Shown piece by piece: positions 1 to 5,700 of a stretch of 8,043 nucleotides of DNA. The DNA is from Legionella genomosp. 1 (GTDB lineage Bacteria; Pseudomonadota; Gammaproteobacteria; Legionellales; Legionellaceae). The DNA lies in assembly GCA_945901965.1 (NCBI GenBank), contig CAMDMN010000087.1:1-8043 (forward strand), written 5' to 3'. The notes under the pieces were generated by a model. It had not been told where the DNA came from, ran no database searches, and saw only the letters and a program-made list of their open reading frames with translations. Within the stretch, counting starts at the first letter, position 1. Each line of letters begins with the position of its first letter. The position numbers were made by a program, and so were the translations under genes.

Positions 1-180
1 TTTCTCACTTTTAGGAACTGTAACTGAAGTAGCATCCTTCCCAGTGCCAGCATTAACTGCCCTAACTGTAACATCATATTTTGTCCAGCAACTATCCTTA
101 ACTATAGTTAAAAAACATGGAAATGCCATTGCCTTAATTGAAAGAAATAAACCAAAAATAATTATAAATAATCTATCCAT
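1..180 (-). CDS. Small secreted or periplasmic protein, N-terminal part only (cut by window edge)
   Basis: An open frame reads leftward from ATG at 180 and runs without a stop through base 1, giving the first 60 residues of a longer protein. It begins with a typical signal peptide: MDR, a hydrophobic core of about residues 4-15, then a K and an AMA stretch that could be cleaved before FPCFLTIVKDSCW. The mature part has two cysteines (residues 22 and 31) that could form a disulfide in the periplasm, followed by a Val/Thr-rich, beta-like stretch. The start is chosen because the next in-frame codons upstream lead to a TAA within five codons and because the signal peptide begins there; the ribosome site is weak (GGACG). 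The pattern reminds me of small periplasmic proteins of Legionella, but I cannot name a family or function. Confidence 0.7.
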   Translation of the reverse strand, partial: MDRLFIIIFGLFLSIKAMAFPCFLTIVKDSCWTKYDVTVRAVNAGTGKDATSVTVPKSEK

Positions 181-220
181 TATGATCGTCCATTATTAGA
201 TTATCTAAGAGTATAACTAA

Positions 221-226
221 ATTATA
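221..226 (-). promoter_or_regulatory. Candidate -10 box for the leftward secreted-protein gene
   Basis: On the minus strand a perfect TATAAT lies about 40 bases before the ATG at 180, and a second box, TATACT, lies at 215-210. Neither has a convincing -35 at 16-18 bp, so which is used cannot be decided from sequence. The 181-296 gap holds nothing else except the divergent tRNA promoter. Confidence 0.3.
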
Positions 227-257
227 TAAATTTGCATGCTATTGTTTAGTGTTTTTA

Positions 258-285
258 TTGCTTTTTTCCAACTCATAAGTATACT
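258..285 (+). promoter_or_regulatory. Promoter of tRNA-Ser
   Basis: TTGCTT (258-263) and TATACT (280-285) are 16 bp apart and lie 11 bp before the mature tRNA 5' end. That is a normal distance for a bacterial tRNA promoter with a short leader. The -10 is good; the -35 matches only in its TTG half. Confidence 0.55.
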
Positions 286-296
286 CTTTTGCAAAC

Positions 297-384
297 GGAG
301 AGGTGGCCGAGTGGCTGAAGGCGCACGCCTGGAAAGTGTGTATACGGCAACGTATCGAGGGTTCGAATCCCTCTCTCTCCGCCA
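297..384 (+). tRNA. tRNA-Ser (anticodon GGA)
   Basis: This is a complete 88-base class II tRNA with an encoded CCA end. The acceptor stem is GGAGAGG (297-303) with TCTCTCC (374-380), discriminator G381 and CCA 382-384. The anticodon stem CACGC/GTGTG encloses the loop CTGGAAA with GGA at 331-333, which reads serine codons UCC and UCU. A long variable arm (ATACG, GCAA loop, CGTAT; 342-355) is diagnostic of the Ser/Leu/Tyr class. The T arm is GAGGG-TTCGAAT-CCCTC (357-373). Its last eight bases are the start of a 13-bp sequence repeated downstream at 2009, which suggests the gene has served as an integration site. Confidence 0.97.
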
Positions 385-389
385 ATTTA
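377..389 (+). repeat. 13-bp direct repeat, tRNA-side copy (attL-like)
   Basis: CTCCGCCAATTTA covers the last eight bases of the tRNA-Ser gene and five bases beyond. An exact copy lies at 2009-2021. With the next three bases the match is 15 of 16. A tRNA 3' end repeated at a distance is the usual footprint of integrase-mediated insertion. Confidence 0.6.
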
Positions 390-420
390 CTACGCTTTAG
401 CTTTTTTGGCGTTATTTTTT
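380..420 (+). terminator. Possible terminator of tRNA-Ser, overlapping its CCA end
   Basis: CGCCAA (380-385) can pair with TTGGCG (406-411), followed by TTATTTTTT (412-420), a fair U tract. The loop is 20 bases and holds a small GCT/AGC pairing. The left arm is part of the mature tRNA end, so this stem could only form in competition with the acceptor stem. Confidence 0.4.
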
Positions 421-500
421 AAATACAATAACACCCATAAGCGTCTTCTTGTTATTAACGATAAATCACGTGCAGATATCGTAAAACCTAGTGTTTTTAG

Positions 501-525
501 CAGCGTCACACGCTGAGTGTTCAGC
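501..525. promoter_or_regulatory. Two overlapping small palindromes just upstream of a promoter
   Basis: CAGCGT-CAC-ACGCTG (501-515) and GCTGA-GTGT-TCAGC (512-525) share GCTG and end four bases before the -35 box of the next gene. Such dyads can be protein-binding sites. No known operator is recognised. Confidence 0.3.
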
Positions 526-528
526 TAA

Positions 529-557
529 TTGCCTGCTTTAACAAATGATGCTATATT
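529..557 (+). promoter_or_regulatory. Extended -10 promoter of the 400-codon gene
   Basis: TTGCCT (529-534), a 17-bp spacer and TATATT (552-557) preceded by TGC give a good sigma-70 site with an extended -10. Transcription would start near 564, leaving a leader of about 35 bases that contains the ribosome site GAGGT (588-592), six bases before the ATG. Confidence 0.6.
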
Positions 558-598
558 CTGCCCTAAAATCAAACATATAAACACAACGAGGTAGTACT

Positions 599-1801
599 AT
601 GCCTAAACCGGTTCGTTATACTGAGATAACCGATTTTACCCCTTATGATGCCGGTACAACACAGGTTCTAAATACCTGTCGTTTTGAGGGTCTTGACTGG
701 TTTTTCAAACAACCACCAGCACTAATTGTTGATGCGAGAGCTCGAATGCTTCGCATTTTAAATGAGGCTATTTGTGGCGCAATAGTTTTTTCTTTAAGCG
801 AACGAGCACGTTATTCATTTTTAACACCAGTACATCGTCTTGTGATTAATGATCTAGGCTCTCCAGTTGGATTGCTCTCTCAAAAAATTTCTTATCAAAC
901 TTTTATGGACCGAGGCACTGGCAAGAGTGGTTTAGAGCTCGTACTTGGTATGAGCGGGTTAGCAGAAATCTCTACTGCACGCTTTTGTATAGGCGATCCT
1001 GATGGTAATAATAATGCCGGTTATGGTGAAAGTAGTAGATTGAGTAGTATTGATTATGGTCTAGCTAACTATCCATATTTATTTGCTCAAGACGCATTAA
1101 CTGAAATCGAGAAAAGACGACTTCCTTTAGATCGTGGCCTAGGTACTTTTAATATTACAGTTGATAATGTACTCTCCTTTATTTTGCAGCCCGTTGGAGA
1201 TGATGTAGAGTTTATGGCGCATCATGTCTTCCCTCGATTTGAACTTTTTCTAGCTGAGTTCTGCGAAACAAATAAAGAACTTGTTGAAGGCTTTTTTTCA
1301 AAAGTTTATAAAATGCTTAACGTTGTTTCAATGGAGATAACAGCCGATGGTTTCAAAGAAGGTGTTTTTGAGACCTTAGGTCTGACTGGCTTGAATGATA
1401 AAGACAGAATCATTTGTCATAATATTATTGATGTCCTAGTTGATCGTGCACATCATTTAAAAGAAACGCTTCGTACCATATCGGGATACTCACCAATTGC
1501 TTTTACAAGGCACTTAGACGAGAGTGTCAGTGAAAAAAGGCTAAGCCCTGTGATGCGATCAGTGTTTCCTGCTTGCAAACGCGAGATTCTTGTTGATGTT
1601 ATCAACGAAATAATGCTATCAAGAGCTGAGACAGAGCGAAGTGTAGGAAGAATTACACCCGCTAATGGTGGCGGCGCACAAGGATATAGGGACGTGTTAT
1701 TTCCAATAATACCAAAAAGTCCGCTAAGAACAAGCCGGGCCGGGAGTATCGATGATTATTTAAATATATCACCTGAAGGATCCCCTAGCCGATGGTCCTA
1801 A
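599..1801 (+). CDS. Effector-like protein of unknown family with kinase-like motifs
   Basis: The gene encodes 400 residues, with no signal peptide and no membrane segment, so it is soluble. The ATG has a clear ribosome site (GAGGT, 6-base spacing) and a promoter of its own. I do not recognise the family. Residues 80-101 (LVIND..GSPVGLLSQKI) resemble a strand-turn-strand with a lysine (K96). Residues 132-139 read GDPDGNNN and residues 151-154 read IDYG. In PI3/4-kinase-like, HipA-like and several bacterial effector kinases, a catalytic-loop Asp with a nearby Asn and a following I-D-x-G metal-binding motif occur in this order. An alternative reading is that D133-D135-N137-N139 form a DxDxNxN calcium loop. 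Residues 205-345 look mostly helical. The tail (372-400) is rich in Ser, Pro and Arg. The gene stands alone between tRNA-Ser and a copied tRNA end and is richer in G+C than its neighbours, suggesting horizontal acquisition. Secretion through a type IV system is only an inference. Confidence 0.8.
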   Translation: MPKPVRYTEITDFTPYDAGTTQVLNTCRFEGLDWFFKQPPALIVDARARMLRILNEAICGAIVFSLSERARYSFLTPVHRLVINDLGSPVGLLSQKISYQTFMDRGTGKSGLELVLGMSGLAEISTARFCIGDPDGNNNAGYGESSRLSSIDYGLANYPYLFAQDALTEIEKRRLPLDRGLGTFNITVDNVLSFILQPVGDDVEFMAHHVFPRFELFLAEFCETNKELVEGFFSKVYKMLNVVSMEITADGFKEGVFETLGLTGLNDKDRIICHNIIDVLVDRAHHLKETLRTISGYSPIAFTRHLDESVSEKRLSPVMRSVFPACKREILVDVINEIMLSRAETERSVGRITPANGGGAQGYRDVLFPIIPKSPLRTSRAGSIDDYLNISPEGSPSRWS

Positions 1802-1831
1802 CTTTAAAAAAATTTAATATGAATTTGTTTA

Positions 1832-1901
1832 TTACTCCATAGATAAAACAGCCATAAATCTCGCTTACAGAAACGAAATTTTGTCCATTATGTTGGAGTA
1901 A
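1832..1901. repeat. 8-bp inverted repeat with long loop
   Basis: TTACTCCA (1832-1839) and TGGAGTAA (1894-1901) are exact inverted copies 54 bases apart, downstream of the effector-like gene. No U tract follows, so it is not a standard terminator. It could be a remnant of an element or chance in AT-rich DNA. Confidence 0.25.
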
Positions 1902-2008
1902 GATTCGTGATAATTTATAGCATTATTATCGAAATCTGCTAGAATCGCTGTCAGTTAAGTTGACATTTACCACCCATTTTGGATGTGGTTATTTTAATGA
2001 ATGCCAAC

Positions 2009-2021
2009 CTCCGCCAATTTA
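2009..2021 (+). repeat. 13-bp direct repeat, distal copy (attR-like)
   Basis: This is an exact copy of the 3' end of the tRNA-Ser gene plus five flanking bases (CTCCGCCAATTTA). The match does not extend upstream beyond this core, so it is not a second tRNA gene. It marks the possible far border of the islet. Confidence 0.6.
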
Positions 2022-2040
2022 TTAAAATGGATAAATTTAA

Positions 2041-2070
2041 TTATCAGATTTTAAAGAAACAGCGTATAGT
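2041..2070 (+). promoter_or_regulatory. Candidate promoter of the amino acid permease
   Basis: TTATCA (2041-2046), an 18-bp spacer and TATAGT (2065-2070) lie 36 bases before the GTG start. Four of six -35 positions and five of six -10 positions match consensus. It lies just outside the putative islet border, as expected if it belongs to the original chromosome. Confidence 0.35.
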
Positions 2071-2105
2071 TTTATGAATATATATTATAAGGAAAAATAA
2101 AATTA

Positions 2106-3563
2106 GTGACTAAAATTACACAAAAAAATCAACCTACTATAAAAGATGGAGAATTTAATCGTCAATTAAAAAACAGACACATTCAACTAATAGCCTTAGG
2201 TGGAATCATTGGTTCAGGCTACTTTCTTGGTACAGGCGCTGTTATTAATCAAGTAGGTCCTTCTGTATTTTTAGCATACATCCTTGGCGGTATAATTATA
2301 TATTTAACTATGTTATGCATGGGTGAGTTAGCCGTTGCCATCCCTATTTCTGGCTCATTTATTAATTACACTGCTGATTTTATATCTCCATCTCTTGCTT
2401 GTGGAGTAGGATGGTCATACTGGATAAGCTGGGTTGCATATATTCCTGCTGAATGTTTAGCCGGTGGCATCATCATGGAACATTTTACAGGTATTAATGG
2501 TTATGCCTGGGCTGTAGGCTTCGGTTGTATAATTACTTATATAAATATTTCTGAAGTTGGTACTTTTGGTGAAATTGAATTTTGGCTAGCATTAATTAAA
2601 ATATTTGCATTATTCGGCTTCATAATAATTGCTATATTAATTTTCTTCGGCATCATTCATGGATCACAACCAGCAGGACCAATTTGGGGTAAATTCATTT
2701 TTGACCAAGGCGGACTATTTCCTAATGGAAAAATGGCCTTGCTTACCGCCATGGTACTGCTTTTAGTTAATTATCAAGGTTCAGAAATTATTGGCCTTGC
2801 AGCTGGTGAATCTATTGATCCTGGCAATATGATCCCAAACGCCATTCGCAATGTAACCTTTCGTATTCTATTTATCTATATTATCCCCGTTTTCTGCTTA
2901 GTCCTTATTTTCCCTTGGCAAAATGCTTCGCTAGAAAACTCTGTATTTGCTGAAGCCTTAAATTTTTATGGAATTAAATGGGCGGGAGCCGTAGCAAGCT
3001 TTGTAACACTTACAGCTACCCTTTCCTGCTCAAATTCAGGCGTTTATGGTATTGTTCGCTCTCTTCATGCCTTGGCTCGCAATGGTATGGCGCCTAAGAA
3101 ATTAGCTAAACTAAATTCTAATTCCGTACCCCAAAATGCAGGAATTACTACACTTGCTTCAATTTGGGTATTACTTATTGTGTCATATTTTTTTGGCCAA
3201 ACCATGCTGTATATTGCTTTATTACTTGTATCAGGATTTACAGGAGCAATTGCTTGGATTTCTCTTTGCTGGGCACAAATTAATTTTAGGAAAAAATTAT
3301 ATGCAGCAGGATATACTACTAAAGATTTGCGCTATAAAACTCCTGGCTCCCCTTACACTGGAATAGTCGCCATAATTTTAATGATAATATGTTTGATTTT
3401 TCTATTAATGAATGAGGATCCAAGTTATAAAATTGCATTTGCAATAGGCTTTATTACCTTAATTGCACCGATGGCAATTTATAAATTAATGAACTTATCT
3501 AAGAATTTGAAATTAGCTAAACACATACAATTTTCTGATATTTTCCCGAATAAAAATATCTAA
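2106..3563 (+). CDS. Amino acid permease, APC superfamily (AAT/GABA-permease type)
   Basis: This is a 485-residue inner-membrane protein with about twelve hydrophobic segments, the usual length for amino acid:proton symporters. It imports an amino acid; the substrate cannot be told from sequence. Family signs in order: a short N-terminal tail ending LKNRHIQLIALGG; TM1 with the substrate-backbone motif GGIIGSG (32-38); GPSVFLAYILGG leading into TM2; GELAVAIPISGSF (73-85); GSEIIGLAAGE (225-235) in the TM6 region; and the loop R..HALARNGMAPK (318-331). The start is GTG at 2106: an in-frame TAA at 2088 excludes anything much longer, and AAGGA (2089-2093) precedes it, although its 12-base spacing is long. 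An ATG at 2074 is out of frame. The gene is very AT-rich (about 25-37% G+C in sampled lines), has no operon partner, and converges on the operon to its right. Confidence 0.93.
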   Translation: MTKITQKNQPTIKDGEFNRQLKNRHIQLIALGGIIGSGYFLGTGAVINQVGPSVFLAYILGGIIIYLTMLCMGELAVAIPISGSFINYTADFISPSLACGVGWSYWISWVAYIPAECLAGGIIMEHFTGINGYAWAVGFGCIITYINISEVGTFGEIEFWLALIKIFALFGFIIIAILIFFGIIHGSQPAGPIWGKFIFDQGGLFPNGKMALLTAMVLLLVNYQGSEIIGLAAGESIDPGNMIPNAIRNVTFRILFIYIIPVFCLVLIFPWQNASLENSVFAEALNFYGIKWAGAVASFVTLTATLSCSNSGVYGIVRSLHALARNGMAPKKLAKLNSNSVPQNAGITTLASIWVLLIVSYFFGQTMLYIALLLVSGFTGAIAWISLCWAQINFRKKLYAAGYTTKDLRYKTPGSPYTGIVAIILMIICLIFLLMNEDPSYKIAFAIGFITLIAPMAIYKLMNLSKNLKLAKHIQFSDIFPNKNI

Positions 3564-3579
3564 TATGTAGGATGGGCAA

Positions 3580-3588
3580 AGCGATAGC
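3580..3588 (+). repeat. 9-bp target-site duplication, left copy
   Basis: AGCGATAGC directly abuts the left terminal inverted repeat of the inserted element and is repeated exactly at its right end. Confidence 0.7.
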
Positions 3589-3757
3589 CATATCATTAAC
3601 CACAAGTTAATTTTATCTTGGCAAGTGAGCGGAACTCCGAGCCACGACCATTAGGGAGTGGAGTTCTTAAAATCTCCACTCCCTAACGGTCGTGGCTCGG
3701 ATTCCTCCAGACAATGCAGGCTCATAAAGGATCAGCAGATTTGTGGGTAATGATATG
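3589..3757. mobile_element. MITE-like non-coding element, 169 bp
   Basis: Terminal inverted repeats are CATATCATTAACCACAA (3589-3605) and TTGTGGGTAATGATATG (3741-3757), identical in 16 of 17 positions, flanked by exact 9-bp direct repeats AGCGATAGC. Repeats, duplication, small size and lack of any coding frame fit a miniature element moved by a transposase encoded elsewhere. A 9-bp duplication is used by several IS families, so I cannot name the parent. The interior is dominated by a long hairpin. Confidence 0.7.
3631..3705. repeat. Near-perfect long hairpin inside the MITE-like element
   Basis: The left arm 3631-3663 pairs with the right arm 3674-3705 with one mismatch (A3650/C3687) and one bulged C, around a 10-base loop. 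The arms are richer in G+C than their surroundings (GAGCCACGACC, GGGAGTGGAG). The structure would be very stable as RNA in either direction. No U tract follows on either side, so ordinary intrinsic termination is not obvious, although it could block or shield the 3' ends of the convergent transcripts. Confidence 0.85.
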
Positions 3758-3766
3758 AGCGATAGC
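3758..3766 (+). repeat. 9-bp target-site duplication, right copy
   Basis: This is an exact copy of AGCGATAGC next to the right terminal inverted repeat. It is followed by G and the TGCCCA arm of the interrupted palindrome. Confidence 0.7.
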
Positions 3767-3804
3767 GTGCCCACCATTATTGTAAATCAAATATTCACAA
3801 AATT

Positions 3805-5697
3805 TTATACGCTCAAATTAAGCTCTAAAACATTTTTAGGCAAACTACCATCAGAATTATACTCTGGCACTAAACTCTTCAATAATAAAATTAAATCTTC
3901 ATTTTTGTGCATTTCACAAGCTACATTTAACATAAGCATAGTTTGGATTAATCTATTCCAATCAATCTCACGAAATTTAGCTTTATAAAGCTTTTCATGA
4001 TCTGTTATTACTAATTGCTCACTCTCATGGAAAAGCTCCTCATATAGCTTCTCTCCTGGTCTTAATCCGGTATATTTTATTGCTATATCAGTTCCAGGCT
4101 CTTTTCCAGATAACTTAATCAATTGCTCTGCTAGATAACTGATTTTTATTGGCTCACCCATATCTAAAACAAAGATCTCACCGCCATCACCATTAACCAT
4201 AGCTTGTAAAATTAATTGTGATGCTTCTACTATGGTCATAAAATATCTTTGCATATCAGGATGAGTAACGGTTAATGGACCGCCATTGCGTATTTGTCTT
4301 TGAAATAATGGTACAACAGATCCTACAGATCCCAATACATTACCAAATCTAACAGTAATAAATTGCGTACTAACCCGAGAATCTAAATTTTGACAATATA
4401 TTTCAGCAACCCTCTTCGTGGTTCCCATAATATTAGTTGGATTAACCGCTTTATCAGTAGAAATTAGAATAAATTTCAATACCCCAATAGCAACACTAGC
4501 TTCAGCGATAATTTGTGTGCCAATAATATTATTCTGCACTGCCACTCGAACCTGATCTTCTAGCATAGGTACATGTTTATATGCTGCGGCATGGAAGACA
4601 ATTTCCGGATTAAATTGTTGAAAAACTCCATCAACAGCAACCCTATCAACTACATTTACCAGAGCTATTTCAAGTTCTGTTTCTGGGAAGGATTCTCTAA
4701 GTTCAAGTTCAATTTTATATAAATTATATTCAGAGTTATCTAATATAAGTAATTTATCTGGTTTTTGTGCCATTATTTGGCGGCATAATTCAGAGCCTAT
4801 AGATCCGCCAGCTCCCGTCACCAATACTCGCTTGTGTATAATATTTGTATGAATTTTATCCCAAGTTATTCTAACCTGATCACGACCTAACAAATCTTCA
4901 ATACTTACTTCACGTAATGCATTAACTTCGACTCGACCTTCGGCCAACATTTGTAAACTTGGCAAAGTACGAAAATCAATTTTGCTCTCTGCACAAAGCT
5001 CAACTATTCGACGCATAATTTCTGAACTAGCTGAAGGTATAGCTATAAAAATTAAATCTATTTTATATTTTTCTATTAATTTATGCAGATCTTGTACCAA
5101 TCCAATAACAGGTACACCATGCAATTCAAGCCCTAATTTATTATGATTATCATCAACTAAACCAACAGGAAAAAATAAATCAGATCGCTTTAAATCACGA
5201 ATTAATCCATCTCCAGCTTTTCCCGCCCCGATAATTAACACTCTTTTTATATGAGTTTTTGTTTTAGATTTATTGAAATTATCCCAAGCGAGTCTGGTAG
5301 CTAATCTGCCCCCACAAAGTAACATTACTAGAAATATACTATATAAAGGCAATATAGAACGGGGAATATTTAAAGATAATGATGTGAAAAATAATATTGG
5401 AATTACTAAGAACACAGAAAAAGAAACTGCTTGTATAATTCGTGAAACATCTTTAAGTGAAAAAAAACACCATAAACCTCGATATACTTTAAAATGATAA
5501 TAACAAGCAATTTGCAAAACCGATAAAATGCTTATGGTCATAAGGCTAAATGTTGTTAGTAATTTTTCTGGAAGAAAATTTAAGTTAAATCTAAAACAAA
5601 AAGAAAGATACCAAGCAAATGGAATAGCTAACAAATCAAAAACCAATACAGGAAACTTTATATATATTTTTCTAATAAGCTGTTCTATTTTTTCCAT
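3805..5697 (-). CDS. Membrane nucleotide-sugar 4,6-dehydratase (CapD/WbpM/PglF family)
   Basis: This 630-residue protein has four predicted membrane segments (about residues 15-35, 45-68, 88-108 and 113-130). A Rossmann-like CoA-binding-type domain follows (VLIIGAGKAG, 153-162), then a C-terminal extended SDR domain beginning VLVTGAGGSIG (291-301), the NAD(P)-binding glycine motif. The catalytic region reads STDKAVNPTNIMGTTK (413-428): the usual SDR Tyr is replaced by Met424, with Asp415, Lys416 and Lys428 kept, as in the long membrane-bound dehydratases that convert UDP-GlcNAc to its 4-keto-6-deoxy form. RFGNVLGSVGSV (450-461) and GLRPGEKLYEEL (544-555) are further family signatures. The product would feed diamino- or deoxy-sugar synthesis for O-antigen, capsule or glycoprotein at the inner membrane. 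The length is typical and the gene intact. ATG at 5697 lies three bases after the stop of the preceding gene, with AAAGG as ribosome site inside that gene's end. The exact sugar is unproven. Confidence 0.93.
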   Translation of the reverse strand: MEKIEQLIRKIYIKFPVLVFDLLAIPFAWYLSFCFRFNLNFLPEKLLTTFSLMTISILSVLQIACYYHFKVYRGLWCFFSLKDVSRIIQAVSFSVFLVIPILFFTSLSLNIPRSILPLYSIFLVMLLCGGRLATRLAWDNFNKSKTKTHIKRVLIIGAGKAGDGLIRDLKRSDLFFPVGLVDDNHNKLGLELHGVPVIGLVQDLHKLIEKYKIDLIFIAIPSASSEIMRRIVELCAESKIDFRTLPSLQMLAEGRVEVNALREVSIEDLLGRDQVRITWDKIHTNIIHKRVLVTGAGGSIGSELCRQIMAQKPDKLLILDNSEYNLYKIELELRESFPETELEIALVNVVDRVAVDGVFQQFNPEIVFHAAAYKHVPMLEDQVRVAVQNNIIGTQIIAEASVAIGVLKFILISTDKAVNPTNIMGTTKRVAEIYCQNLDSRVSTQFITVRFGNVLGSVGSVVPLFQRQIRNGGPLTVTHPDMQRYFMTIVEASQLILQAMVNGDGGEIFVLDMGEPIKISYLAEQLIKLSGKEPGTDIAIKYTGLRPGEKLYEELFHESEQLVITDHEKLYKAKFREIDWNRLIQTMLMLNVACEMHKNEDLILLLKSLVPEYNSDGSLPKNVLELNLSV

Positions 5698-5700
5698 AAC

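Larger units (their letters stand above)
377..2021. mobile_element. Putative mini-islet inserted at tRNA-Ser, one cargo gene, no integrase
   Basis: The interval is bounded by two exact copies of CTCCGCCAATTTA, 1632 bp apart, the first being the 3' end of tRNA-Ser. Inside is a single gene (599-1801) whose base composition is richer in G+C than the flanking genes. No integrase or other mobility gene is present, so if this is an integrated element it is a remnant or depends on enzymes supplied elsewhere. The boundaries rest on the repeat alone. Confidence 0.45.
1802..2105. other. Intergenic stretch between effector-like gene and permease
   Basis: I see no gene in these 304 bases. They hold the TTACTCCA inverted repeat; an isolated extended -10-like TGCTAGAAT (1937-1945) without a good -35; a small stem ACCACCC-ATTTT-GG-AT-GTGGT (1969-1989) followed by TATTTTAA, which could be a weak terminator; the second copy of the tRNA end (2009-2021); and a candidate permease promoter. 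Confidence 0.6.
3567..3780. repeat. REP-like palindrome, split by an inserted element
   Basis: Removing 3589-3757 plus one copy of the 9-bp duplication rejoins a compact palindrome: GTAGGATGGGCA, then A-AGCGATAGC-G, then TGCCCACCATTAT. TGGGCA (3573-3578) and TGCCCA (3768-3773) are the exact arms. GGATGGGCA...TGCCCACC palindromes are a common intergenic repeat style in gammaproteobacteria. It lies between convergent genes, the normal place for such repeats. Confidence 0.6.

Noticed and set aside
1960..1965. Perfect TTGACA as a -35 box
   Set aside because: No acceptable -10 occurs 16-18 bases downstream (ATGTGG region).
1969..1989. Stem ACCACCC-ATTTT-GGATGTGGT as an intrinsic terminator
   Set aside because: Short stem with a two-base bulge and an interrupted T tract; too weak to call on its own.
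2009..2021. Second tRNA-Ser gene or pseudogene
   Set aside because: Only the last eight tRNA bases match; no T arm, anticodon arm or acceptor partner is found upstream.
3136..3366. Open frame of 76 codons on the plus strand
   Set aside because: It lies wholly inside the permease gene in another frame and has no family features.
3743..3988. Open frame of 81 codons on the plus strand
   Set aside because: It begins inside the MITE-like element and runs antisense to the dehydratase end; its protein has no recognisable character.
5273..5497. Open frame of 74 codons on the plus strand
   Set aside because: It is antisense to the membrane region of the dehydratase, with a composition expected of a shadow.
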